In this document: piece after piece, positions 1 through 7,627 of the stretch | Position numbering within the stretch: position 1 is the stretch's first letter | How the letters are laid out: each line of letters starts with the position of its first letter | Assembly (NCBI RefSeq): GCF_017488845.2 | Contig: NZ_CP083370.1 | Span: forward strand, 2,294,001 to 2,358,000 | Length of the DNA stretch: 64,000 bases | Source of the DNA: Ensifer canadensis | GTDB taxonomy: Bacteria; Pseudomonadota; Alphaproteobacteria; Rhizobiales; Rhizobiaceae | Reading direction: 5' to 3' | The notes under the pieces: model-generated | The model's database searches: none | What the model was told of the DNA's origin: nothing | What the model saw: only the letters and a program-made list of their open reading frames with translations | Program-made: the position numbers and the translations under genes

Positions 1-265
1 TCTCGCCCTTCCAGAAGCTTTTGCCCGCATGCCAGGCCCGCAGCGTCTCCGGCACGAGCTGGTCGACGCGACCGTCCTCGTGGACGAAATAGTGGCTCGA
101 AACCTGGCTTTCCTGGCGGCACAGCCATTCGAGCGCAGATTTCGCCGTCGGCATCCCAGTGTAGTGAAGCACGATCATATCGGGCACCCGCGCATCCGCA
201 CGGTCGCCGAAGTTGGGCGACGGCATGAAACGTGCACCCGAGTAGTCGCAGTATTTCGACGTCAT
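1..265 (-). CDS. ampD: N-acetylmuramoyl-L-alanine amidase, AmpD-like (partial, C-terminus beyond left edge)
   Basis: The first 88 codons are visible and the rest lies outside the window. The frame starts MTSKYCDYSGARFMPSPNFG and contains VLHYTGM, which carries the first zinc-ligand His of Amidase_2 domains, then SSHYFVHEDGRVDQLV and RAWHAGKSFW, all typical of AmpD-type amidases. AmpD enzymes cleave the lactyl-amide bond of anhydro-muropeptides in peptidoglycan recycling, in the cytoplasm. Its ATG overlaps the TGA of the upstream DnaJ/TerB gene (ATGA), so the two are probably co-transcribed and translationally coupled. The remaining zinc ligands cannot be checked because the gene is cut. Confidence 0.85.
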   Translation of the reverse strand, partial: MTSKYCDYSGARFMPSPNFGDRADARVPDMIVLHYTGMPTAKSALEWLCRQESQVSSHYFVHEDGRVDQLVPETLRAWHAGKSFWKGE

Positions 266-969
266 GCGGCGCGGCGTTCTCTCTCGATCGCCTCATAGGC
301 GGCGTTCAGCGCGGCCATGCGGTCATTGGCGATCGCATGGAACTCTTGCGGCACGCCACGCGCAACCAGCATGTCCGGATGGTTCTCGGACACCAGCACG
401 CGGTAGTGCTTGCGGATCTTAGCAAAGTCGTCCTTGGGCGAAACGCCGAGCACCTGATAGGGATCGCGGCCGTCGCTGTGCACGTGGCGCGCCATGATCC
501 GTTCGAAATGCGCTTCGTCCATGTGGAAGATCTCGGCGACCCGCATCAGGAAGGCCAGTTCCTTTTCATGCACCGCGCCGTCGGACTTGGCGATGTGGAA
601 CAACCCGTCGATGATGTCTTCCAGGATCGGGCAATTGCTCTCGCAGGACGAGCAGAGCGACGCCATCTTCTCGGCATAGGCTTCGAAACCGGCGACGTCC
701 TGGCGCGCGAGGTTATAGAGACGGGCAACATTCTGGGCCTGATCGGCGGGAAACTCGAAGATATCGCGAAAGGCCGAGACCTCCGCCTCGGTCACGACGC
801 CGTCGGCCTTCGCCATCTTGGCCGAAAGCGCGATCATCGCCACGGAGAAAGCCACCTTGCGCCGGGTTTCCGGGTCGCCTTCGAACAGTGTGCGCACGGC
901 CTCGACCACACCGGCAAGTGCGTTGCCGGTGGCGGTGACGATTTTGAGGAGGCTATCCCAGAATGACAT
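262..969 (-). CDS. DjlA-like co-chaperone (TerB-like domain plus C-terminal J domain)
   Basis: 235 residues. An N-terminal helix is followed by a TerB/DjlA-type helical domain (about residues 40-160, containing KADGVVTEAEV and KSDGAVHEKE, the paired acidic motifs of this fold). A C-terminal J domain (about 168-232) opens with DPYQVLGV and carries the HPD tripeptide needed to stimulate DnaK ATPase. DjlA proteins are usually membrane-tethered; here the N-terminus is only weakly hydrophobic. The stop codon overlaps the ampD start, which suggests one mRNA. Clear family assignment; the client or pathway is unknown. Confidence 0.85.
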   Translation of the reverse strand: MSFWDSLLKIVTATGNALAGVVEAVRTLFEGDPETRRKVAFSVAMIALSAKMAKADGVVTEAEVSAFRDIFEFPADQAQNVARLYNLARQDVAGFEAYAEKMASLCSSCESNCPILEDIIDGLFHIAKSDGAVHEKELAFLMRVAEIFHMDEAHFERIMARHVHSDGRDPYQVLGVSPKDDFAKIRKHYRVLVSENHPDMLVARGVPQEFHAIANDRMAALNAAYEAIERERRAA

Positions 970-1375
970 GCACGATTTTCCTGTCTCTCCAGCCTATAGC
1001 ATGGACTATTGTGGTGGCAAATTGCAAGCGGTGGCCTGCGGCGAACCACGGGAATGACGAATTTGTGATGGCCCCTCACTATTGTCAATCCGTTGCGGTA
1101 ACGTTGCGCCAGCGCGAGGGTTCCCATCTGTTCCCTGGGGAACAGGTCAGCACCTTCGGGAAGAGGCTCAACCCCCTGCCCCACAGCGGGTTGGCGCCGA
1201 GCCTGCCTCTTGCCGCCGCGGTTTGCGCGGCATCATGTCCACGGTCGTTTTCGAGACCGAGGCGACAAAACCCAAGCACTTGCCGACCGGACATCCACAG
1301 ACCTGTCATTTAACTTCCATCGGATTTACGCTAGAGAGGCCCCACCAATTGCATGCCGAATCCCGAGGAGGAAAC
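970..1375. other. intergenic region between divergent djlA-like and pfp genes
   Basis: About 400 bases between two divergently read genes, so it must hold both promoters. A small hairpin CTGTTCCctggGGAACAG lies near 1129-1146. No convincing ORF, tRNA or known RNA was recognised. A strong ribosome binding site, GAGGAGG, ends five bases before the pfp start. Nothing else can be supported. Confidence 0.5.
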
Positions 1376-2590
1376 ATGGCCAAGAAGAAAGTCGCAATGC
1401 TGACGGCCGGCGGGCTGGCGCCTTGCCTGTCATCCGCCGTTGGTGGCCTGATCGAACGCTACACCGACATCGCGCCCGACTACGAGCTGGTGGCCTACCG
1501 CTCCGGCTACCAGGGCGTGCTGCTTGGCGACCGCATCGAGATCACCAGGGACATGCGCGAAAATGCGCATATCCTGCACCGCCACGGCGGCTCACCGATC
1601 GGCAACAGCCGCGTCAAGCTCACCAACGCTGCCGACTGCGTCAAGCGCGGCCTGGTCAAGGAGGGTGAAAACCCGCTGCGCGTCGCTGCCGAGCGCCTCG
1701 CCTCCGACGGCATCGGCATCCTGCACACGATCGGTGGCGACGACACCAACACCACCGCCGCCGACCTTGCCGCCTATCTCGGCGCCAATGGCTACGACCT
1801 GACGGTCGTCGGCCTGCCGAAGACGGTCGACAACGACGTGGTGCCGATCCGCCAGTCACTCGGCGCCTGGACGGCCGCCGAACATGGCGCCCGCTTCTTC
1901 GATCATGTCAGCAACGAACAGAGCGCTGCCCCGCGCACGCTCGTCGTCCATGAAGTCATGGGCCGTCACTGCGGCTGGCTGACGGCGGCAACCGCCCGCT
2001 CCTATGTCCAGATGACTGAGGACAAGCAGTTCGTCGACGGCTTCATGATGAACAAGCAGCTGAAGAACATCGACGGCCTCTACCTGCCCGAGATCAAGTT
2101 CGACCTCGAGGCCGAGGCCGAGCGGCTGCGCGCCGTCATGAACCACTCGGGCTTCGTCACGCTGTTCGTCAGCGAAGGCGCCTGCCTCGACGCGATCGTC
2201 GCTGAGCGGGAAGCTGCCGGCGAAACCGTCAAGCGCGACGCCTTCGGCCACGTGAAGATCGACACCATCAATGTCGGCAACTGGTTCTCCAAGCAGTTCG
2301 CGGCCCTTCTCGGCGCCGAGCGGTCGATGGTGCAGAAGTCGGGCTACTACGCCCGCTCCGCGCCGGCAAACGTCGACGATCTCCGCCTGATCCAGAGCAT
2401 GGTCGACCTGGCGGTCGAAAGCGCGCTTAACAAGGTCTCCGGCGTCACCGGCCACGACGAGGATCAGGGCGGCAAGCTGCGCACCATCGAGTTCCCGCGC
2501 ATCAAGGGCGGCAAGCACTTCGACACCTCGACGAAGTGGTTCGGCAACGTCATGGATGTCATTGGCCAGAAGTGGCAGGCGGAAGACTGA
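1376..2590 (+). CDS. pfp: pyrophosphate--fructose 6-phosphate 1-phosphotransferase
   Basis: 404 residues, starting MAKKKVAMLTAGGLAPCLSS. It catalyses reversible phosphorylation of fructose 6-phosphate with PPi in the cytoplasm. Phosphofructokinase motifs are in order: TAGGLAPC near the N-terminus, GGDDTNTTA (the Asp in the second GGD position favours PPi over ATP), PKTVDNDV with the catalytic Asp, and MGRHCGWL for substrate binding. The ATG was chosen because GAGGAGG precedes it by five bases; a longer upstream frame exists but has no such signal. Rhizobia generally lack ATP-PFK and use Entner-Doudoroff routes, so this enzyme probably works gluconeogenically or in PPi balance (inference). Confidence 0.93.
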   Translation: MAKKKVAMLTAGGLAPCLSSAVGGLIERYTDIAPDYELVAYRSGYQGVLLGDRIEITRDMRENAHILHRHGGSPIGNSRVKLTNAADCVKRGLVKEGENPLRVAAERLASDGIGILHTIGGDDTNTTAADLAAYLGANGYDLTVVGLPKTVDNDVVPIRQSLGAWTAAEHGARFFDHVSNEQSAAPRTLVVHEVMGRHCGWLTAATARSYVQMTEDKQFVDGFMMNKQLKNIDGLYLPEIKFDLEAEAERLRAVMNHSGFVTLFVSEGACLDAIVAEREAAGETVKRDAFGHVKIDTINVGNWFSKQFAALLGAERSMVQKSGYYARSAPANVDDLRLIQSMVDLAVESALNKVSGVTGHDEDQGGKLRTIEFPRIKGGKHFDTSTKWFGNVMDVIGQKWQAED

Positions 2591-2616
2591 TCAGAGATCT
2601 CTGATTAACAGTTGAC

Positions 2617-2683
2617 GGCTCCGCGCCTTGGTGGCTCCCTCCCGAGATCAGTCTCGGAAAGCCCTCAAGCGCGGAGCCTTTTT
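2617..2683 (+). terminator. long-loop hairpin with T-run after pfp, overlapping the lysE-family ribosome binding site
   Basis: GGCTCCGCGC (2617-2626) pairs perfectly with GCGCGGAGCC (2669-2678), which is followed by TTTTT. An inner hairpin CCGAGAtcagTCTCGG sits in the loop. This fits a rho-independent terminator for pfp. The GGAG in the 3' arm is also the only good ribosome binding site for the next gene, whose ATG begins at 2685, so folding would mask it. Confidence 0.5.
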
Positions 2684-2684
2684 C

Positions 2685-3320
2685 ATGTCGTTCGAACACT
2701 GGTTTGCCTTTGCCGCTGCCTCTGCAGTGCTGCTCGCCATTCCCAGCCCGACCATATTGCTCGTCATTTCCTATGCGCTCGGCCATGGCCGCAAGACGGC
2801 GGGCGCGACGGTTGCCGGCGTGGCGCTCGGTGATTTCACCGCCATGACCGCATCGATGCTCGGGCTCGGCGCACTGCTCGCCACCTCCGCTGCGGTCTTC
2901 ACCGTGTTGAAATGGGTGGGGGCCGCCTATCTCGTCTGGCTCGGCATCCAGCTCTGGCGGGCACCGGTTGCCGGAAGCGAAGGTACCGGTGAGCATGTGC
3001 CCGCCAAGGAACGGCCGCTGCGCATCTTTTTCCATGCCTATGCCGTCACCGCACTCAACCCGAAGAGCATCGTCTTCTTCGTCGCCTTCCTGCCGCAGTT
3101 CCTCGATCTGTCGCAGCCGCTCTTTACCCAGATGGCGATTTTCGAGGTAACGTTCCTGACGCTCGCCATCCTCAACGCAAGCCTCTATGCAGCGCTTGCG
3201 ACCGCCGCCAAAAGCACGATTTCGAAGCCGAATATCAGGCGGATCGTCAACCGCACGGGCGGCTCGCTGCTCATCGGCGCCGGGCTTCTGACGGCAACCA
3301 TGAAGCGGGCGTCGGCCTGA
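2685..3320 (+). CDS. LysE/RhtB-family amino-acid exporter
   Basis: 211 residues, the usual size for LysE/RhtB exporters. Hydrophobic segments cover most of the chain (six expected). The N-terminal AIPSPTILLVISYALGHGRK matches the conserved proline-rich first helix and following loop (typically PGP...G...G..G). A central ALNPKSIVFFVAFLPQFL is the hallmark of the family before helix 4. The protein sits in the inner membrane and exports amino acids or small metabolites by the proton-motive force; the substrate cannot be read from sequence. The start was chosen at MSFEHWF, where homologous proteins begin and a GGAG motif lies upstream. Confidence 0.88.
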   Translation: MSFEHWFAFAAASAVLLAIPSPTILLVISYALGHGRKTAGATVAGVALGDFTAMTASMLGLGALLATSAAVFTVLKWVGAAYLVWLGIQLWRAPVAGSEGTGEHVPAKERPLRIFFHAYAVTALNPKSIVFFVAFLPQFLDLSQPLFTQMAIFEVTFLTLAILNASLYAALATAAKSTISKPNIRRIVNRTGGSLLIGAGLLTATMKRASA

Positions 3321-3436
3321 AATTCGCTCGTGCGCTTGCTGCGCGACGCCCCATGGGTTAATGGAGATTCACGCATGGCGGCTAATCGCCGTTGATTTGC
3401 CGGGGCTGCGGGGCCCAGAAGCACGAAAGTGACAGC

Positions 3437-4429
3437 ATGCCGAAATTCCGTATTTCCCTTTCAAAACAGACGTTTGGCGTGGCAGCTATTCTGTCGGCGA
3501 CACTCGTCTCCGGGTGCTCGACTGTCGAGCATACCTCGGTGGAAGAGCTTACGGCCGTGCAGACGGTCACCCCGCTTGCAAAACCCGGCAGCGAAATGAC
3601 GGCCTATGCCCTTCCGACACCGGATGGCGCGGCAACCGCGGCATCCGCTGCCCTGTCGGCACAAACGGCCGGCATGGCAACCACCTTTCCCGTCGGCACT
3701 GATCTCGCGCAGGCCGCCGGTCCGGCACCGACGGTCGTCGCCGTTCCCGGCGGCAAGCCGGGCGCAGCGCAGGCCGTCGCCATGGCGACGCCGGTAGCAG
3801 CTTCTGCCAATGCCGCTGTCCTGCCGGAAAGCGCATCCGCCCTCGTCTCGCCGAAGACGAGCCGCGTCCAGGATCTTCCCGTTTCGACGCTTGCCGTTGC
3901 TGCCGCGATGGAATCGGACTTCGACACCGGCGAGCCCGTCGGCCTCGAAACGCTCGTCGCCAACCGCATGATCGTGCCCACCGAAAAGCCGAAGATGGGC
4001 GTGATCGGTTCGAGCGTCGCCGCCGTTGCCAGCGTCATTCCCGATTCGATGAAGCTGACCAAGGCGCCGACCAGCTCGCGCCCGGAACTCGACAAGCTCA
4101 TCAAGCATTACGCCGACCTCAACGGCATTCCCGTCGAGCTCGTGCACCGCGTCGTCAAGCGCGAGAGCAACTACAACCCGCGCGCCTACAGCAAGGGCAA
4201 TTACGGTCTGATGCAGATCCGCTACAACACCGCCAAGGGGCTCGGCTACGAAGGCCCGGCCGAAGGCCTGTTCGATGCGGAAACCAACCTGATGTATGCG
4301 ACCAAGTACCTGCACGGCGCCTGGATGGTTGCCGACAACAAGCACGACGGCGCGGTCAAGCTCTATGCCAGCGGCTATTACTACCACGCCAAGCGCAAGG
4401 GCCTGCTCGAAGAACTCGGCATGAAATAA
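3437..4429 (+). CDS. lipoprotein lytic transglycosylase (SLT domain)
   Basis: 330 residues. A signal sequence ends in the lipobox LVSGC (Cys about 27), so it is a lipid-anchored envelope protein. A long Ala/Pro/Thr/Val-rich low-complexity linker (about 30-215) leads to a C-terminal SLT (goose-lysozyme-like) domain. This contains VVKRESNYNPRAYS with the catalytic Glu, NYGLMQIRYNTAKGLG, and a final YASGYYYHAKRKGL. It should cleave the MurNAc-GlcNAc bond forming 1,6-anhydro ends. The ATG at MPKFRIS gives an intact signal peptide; an upstream TTG in frame is less likely. Confidence 0.88.
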   Translation: MPKFRISLSKQTFGVAAILSATLVSGCSTVEHTSVEELTAVQTVTPLAKPGSEMTAYALPTPDGAATAASAALSAQTAGMATTFPVGTDLAQAAGPAPTVVAVPGGKPGAAQAVAMATPVAASANAAVLPESASALVSPKTSRVQDLPVSTLAVAAAMESDFDTGEPVGLETLVANRMIVPTEKPKMGVIGSSVAAVASVIPDSMKLTKAPTSSRPELDKLIKHYADLNGIPVELVHRVVKRESNYNPRAYSKGNYGLMQIRYNTAKGLGYEGPAEGLFDAETNLMYATKYLHGAWMVADNKHDGAVKLYASGYYYHAKRKGLLEELGMK

Positions 4430-4460
4430 CGACGCCGGATCGTTTTGGTGAACGTTTCAG

Positions 4461-4492
4461 GAGGCGCTCAATCGAGCGCCTCTATTATTTTG
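4461..4492 (+). terminator. rho-independent terminator between convergent genes
   Basis: GAGGCGCTC-aatc-GAGCGCCTC is followed by TATTATTTT on the plus strand. It terminates the SLT lipoprotein gene. The 3' arm lies inside the last codons of the convergent serine hydrolase gene, so terminator and coding sequence overlap. Confidence 0.75.
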
Positions 4493-5823
4493 GCGTTGAG
4501 CTGCTGCACGTCGTAACCACCGCGTGACGGCGTCAGCCCCAGGCGCACGACCGCAAGGCGAAGCGAAGGCACCAGCAAGATCGCCTGCCCGTCATGCCCG
4601 AGCATCCAGAAGGCATCGGCAGGAAAGACGCCTGTGCCGGCGCGAACCCCATTCTCCTGCAGCCACACCTGGCCCGCGCCATATTCGCCGCCGGATGCCT
4701 TGGTCGGCGTCCGCATGAAAGCGACATAATCCCTAGGCAACAGCCCCCTACCCTTCCAGTTGCCGTCCTGAAGCAGGAATTGCGCAAAACGCGCCCAGTC
4801 GCGCGCCGTTGCATACATGTAGGACGATCCGACAAAGGTGCCGCTGGCATCGGTCTCGAGCACCGCACTCGTCATCCCGAGCGGCAGGAACAGGGCATCG
4901 CGCGGATAGGCAAGCGCTGCGGCGGGGTCGTCGAAGCTTTGCATCCAGAGCCGCGACAACAGCGTGCTCGTGCCGCTGGAATAGCTGAAGGTCGAGCCCG
5001 GCTTCGATGTCGCCGGCTTGGCTGCGGCGAAGCCCGCCATGTCCCTTTCGAGATAGAGCATGCGCGTTACATCGCTGACATTGCCGTAGCCCTCGTTGAA
5101 CTCGAGGCCGCTCTCCATTCCCATGAGGTCGGCAAGCCTGATCTTGGCGCGCGCGTCGCCGCTCCATTCCGGCAGCAGGCCGGCGCGCGTCACGTCCATG
5201 TGCCCTTCGGCGACGCGCATGCCGATCAGCGCTGATGTCACCGATTTGGTCATCGACCAGCCGAGAAGCGGCGTCGAGCGATTAAAGCCCGCGCCGTAGG
5301 TCTCGGCAATCAGATGTCCGTCGCGCACCACCGAGATCGCGCGCATGCCAGGACCGGCAAGGTTGCCATCCTCGATCAATGCCTGAACGGCCGGATCGAT
5401 ATCCGCCTTGTCGCCGTCCGGCCAGGAGACATCGGCCGATCGGGCGATGTCAGGCGTCGACGGCTCCACCGCTGGAGCCAGGGCAGCGAGATCGTCGTCG
5501 GAAACGTTGGCGCAGCCGAGCCCTGGGCGATAGACCGCATGGGCCGGGGCGGCAAAGCCGAAGATGCGGGCAGACACCAGCCGCTTCTCCCGGTCGACCG
5601 AGACGCTGATGAATTTCAACAACGGATGGCCCGGCGCCTGGACGTCGTCGGCAAGCACCGCCTGCCCGTCACGCCCGGCGATGAAGACATTCGAGCAGAC
5701 GATCTTGGCGGCGTAGCCATCGCCGACCTTCAGCAGCCCCGGCGGCGCCACGGCCAGCCACCCACCGACGCAGGCAATGGCCACGACAACAGCAGCCCCG
5801 ACAGTTTTCAATACGCGTGCCAT
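4468..5823 (-). CDS. serine hydrolase of the class C beta-lactamase / penicillin-binding fold
   Basis: 451 residues. A single N-terminal hydrophobic segment (about 5-28) serves as signal or anchor, so the enzyme faces the periplasm. The catalytic SxxK motif is GWSMTKS with Ser190 and Lys193. A second-motif candidate is FSYSSGTS near 280, and GHDGQ near the C-terminus replaces the KTG element, as in 6-aminohexanoate-dimer hydrolase-type members. Family members hydrolyse esters, amides or D-amino-acid peptides; the substrate here is not inferable. The gene stands alone and convergent to the SLT lipoprotein gene. Confidence 0.8.
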   Translation of the reverse strand: MARVLKTVGAAVVVAIACVGGWLAVAPPGLLKVGDGYAAKIVCSNVFIAGRDGQAVLADDVQAPGHPLLKFISVSVDREKRLVSARIFGFAAPAHAVYRPGLGCANVSDDDLAALAPAVEPSTPDIARSADVSWPDGDKADIDPAVQALIEDGNLAGPGMRAISVVRDGHLIAETYGAGFNRSTPLLGWSMTKSVTSALIGMRVAEGHMDVTRAGLLPEWSGDARAKIRLADLMGMESGLEFNEGYGNVSDVTRMLYLERDMAGFAAAKPATSKPGSTFSYSSGTSTLLSRLWMQSFDDPAAALAYPRDALFLPLGMTSAVLETDASGTFVGSSYMYATARDWARFAQFLLQDGNWKGRGLLPRDYVAFMRTPTKASGGEYGAGQVWLQENGVRAGTGVFPADAFWMLGHDGQAILLVPSLRLAVVRLGLTPSRGGYDVQQLNAKIIEALD

Positions 5824-5887
5824 CGCATTCTCCCGTCTGACGCGAGAGAGAGAAGCAGCATTTGAACGAAAGGAAAAGCCCTTGCCT

Positions 5888-7450
5888 TTATGCGAGCCGA
5901 CGGGCGTCTTCGCCGTCCCTATCGCGCAACAGGGCTGAGAGGTCGCGCGCGGGCAATGCCGGGGATATCCATGGCCCCCAGGCTTCTACAGCGCCTGCGG
6001 TGCGGGCGCAGTCCATTTCGCTTTCCCTGGCGATGCCGCGCACCGCCATCGGCAGCCGCAGCACCTGCCCTGTCTTGACGAGGCAGGCGAGCAGCGCGAC
6101 GCTGCGCTCGCTGCCATGCGACCTGCGGATCGCCGGCAAATCCACAGTCAGTTGGTCCGGCTTAAGCTCCCCGACAAGGTTGAGCGGCAGCGAGGCAGCA
6201 GCGCCACCGCTCAGCGCGATGCGCACGCCGAGCGCACGCAGACCGTGCAGATTTTCACTGATCAGCCCCATATCGCCGGTCGAGGACGCTTCTGCCACCT
6301 CGATCGTCAGCCGGCCGGGCGCCAGTCCCGCCTCGTCCAGGCACGCCTTGATATGGCCGAGGAAATCGCGATCCCGCAGTTGCAGCGCGAGGGGTGCCAC
6401 CGTCAGGCCGACCGGCGATGGCCAGCTCGCCGCCTGCCTGCAGGCCTGCCGAAGGGCCCAGTTGCCGACCGAGAGTGCCAGTGCTCCCTGTTCGAGCGGC
6501 TCAACAAAAGCCTCCATGTCGATGACGCCGCGGACCGGGTGCAGCCAGCGCAGCAATGCTTCGAAGCCGCGGATGGCGCCGCTCGCTGCACCGGCGATCG
6601 GCATGTATTCCAGAAAGAATTCCCGCTGGGCGACCGCGCGGGCAAGGTCGCGCTCGGCCTCGGCGCGCATTTCCGCGGCTCGCGCAAGGTGCGGCGCGTA
6701 GATGACATGGCTGTTACCGCGCATTTCCTTGGCTTCGTAGAGCGCCAGGTCCGCCCGCTTCAACACGGAGCCGGTCGACAGGTCGCCTGGTTCCAGGAAC
6801 GTAACGCCGATGCTGCAGCCGGATGCCACTTGGCCGTCCGAAAGATCGAACGGCGCGTCGAACAGCGCCTTCACCCGGCCGGCAAGCGCCGCGACCTCGG
6901 CATCCGACGGAGAACCCGGACCAAGCAGCACGAATTCGTCGCCACCGAGCCGATAGACCGTCGCCTCGCCGGAAAACGCCCGCCGCAGCCGAGTGCCGAT
7001 GCCGCTCAGCAACCGGTCACCGGCATCATGGCCCATCGTGTCGTTGACCGCCTTGAACCGGTCGAGGTCGATGAGCAGCAGCGGCCTGCGCTCGAATGCC
7101 GTGCCATCGGAGCGAAGCGCGCGAAGCACATCGGCCTCCAGCGCCGAGCGGTTTTCAAGCTCGGTCAACCGGTCGCGGTGAACCTCGTTGCGCAGCCGCC
7201 GCTCGGCGCGGCGCGCGGCGCGCAACTCGCGCTCCAGCCGTCGTGAATAGGACCAGCGGTAGAAAGAGGCACCGGCGACGAAGGGCATGACGCCCGCCGC
7301 AAGTGCTCCGGAAAAATTCCAATGTGTAAAGGATCCATCCGTGAACAACGTTTCCGTGGTCAGCCAGATCGCTGGAAACAGTGCCCCCAGTGCCGTGCCG
7401 GCAGCTGCAAATCGCTGCTCGGGCTTCGGCAGAAACGTTCTTAACATCAT
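5888..7450 (-). CDS. membrane GGDEF protein with a degenerate EAL domain
   Basis: 520 residues. Two hydrophobic segments occur in the first 65 residues, then a short basic coiled stretch (67-95). A GGDEF domain has an intact YRLGGDEFVLL (motif at 169-173), so diguanylate cyclase activity is plausible. No RxxD inhibitory site lies upstream. The EAL domain (about 265-505) keeps EAL itself (GFEALLRW, 297-299) but lacks most metal and catalytic positions: the usual DDFG reads SGGA (414-417), the Lys of KxD is Thr in LTVDL, and the AEGVE region reads VRGIA. It is therefore probably a cyclase with a non-catalytic regulatory EAL domain. Divergent from btaA. Confidence 0.85.
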   Translation of the reverse strand: MMLRTFLPKPEQRFAAAGTALGALFPAIWLTTETLFTDGSFTHWNFSGALAAGVMPFVAGASFYRWSYSRRLERELRAARRAERRLRNEVHRDRLTELENRSALEADVLRALRSDGTAFERRPLLLIDLDRFKAVNDTMGHDAGDRLLSGIGTRLRRAFSGEATVYRLGGDEFVLLGPGSPSDAEVAALAGRVKALFDAPFDLSDGQVASGCSIGVTFLEPGDLSTGSVLKRADLALYEAKEMRGNSHVIYAPHLARAAEMRAEAERDLARAVAQREFFLEYMPIAGAASGAIRGFEALLRWLHPVRGVIDMEAFVEPLEQGALALSVGNWALRQACRQAASWPSPVGLTVAPLALQLRDRDFLGHIKACLDEAGLAPGRLTIEVAEASSTGDMGLISENLHGLRALGVRIALSGGAAASLPLNLVGELKPDQLTVDLPAIRRSHGSERSVALLACLVKTGQVLRLPMAVRGIARESEMDCARTAGAVEAWGPWISPALPARDLSALLRDRDGEDARRLA

Positions 7451-7550
7451 GTCGACGCCCCCCGAATATAGGGAGGAGCTAGCACGCCAGGGTTTAATGA
7501 ATTCTTATGGGTGAAAAATCGTAGTCGGCATTTTTTGTGCGGCGCAGCAG

Positions 7551-7569
7551 CTGTGAAAAAACCCGTCAT
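7551..7569 (+). promoter_or_regulatory. possible degenerate Pho box upstream of btaA
   Basis: CTGTGAA-AAAAC-CCGTCAT resembles two CTGTCAT half-sites (5/7 and 6/7 matches) but with 12-base rather than 11-base periodicity. Betaine-lipid genes in Sinorhizobium are induced by PhoB under phosphate limitation, which is why this region was inspected. It lies about 60 bases before the btaA start. Weak evidence. Confidence 0.3.
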
Positions 7570-7627
7570 CAAAGTGTAGCCGAGTCACTTTAGAAGCGGC
7601 TAAGTTTCAACTGGATGAGCGGCAGAG

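Noticed and set aside
1082..1375. Upstream extension of the pfp frame by 98 codons
   Set aside because: The extension lacks a ribosome binding site and homology-like features; the internal ATG has GAGGAGG at the right distance and begins with the typical N-terminus.
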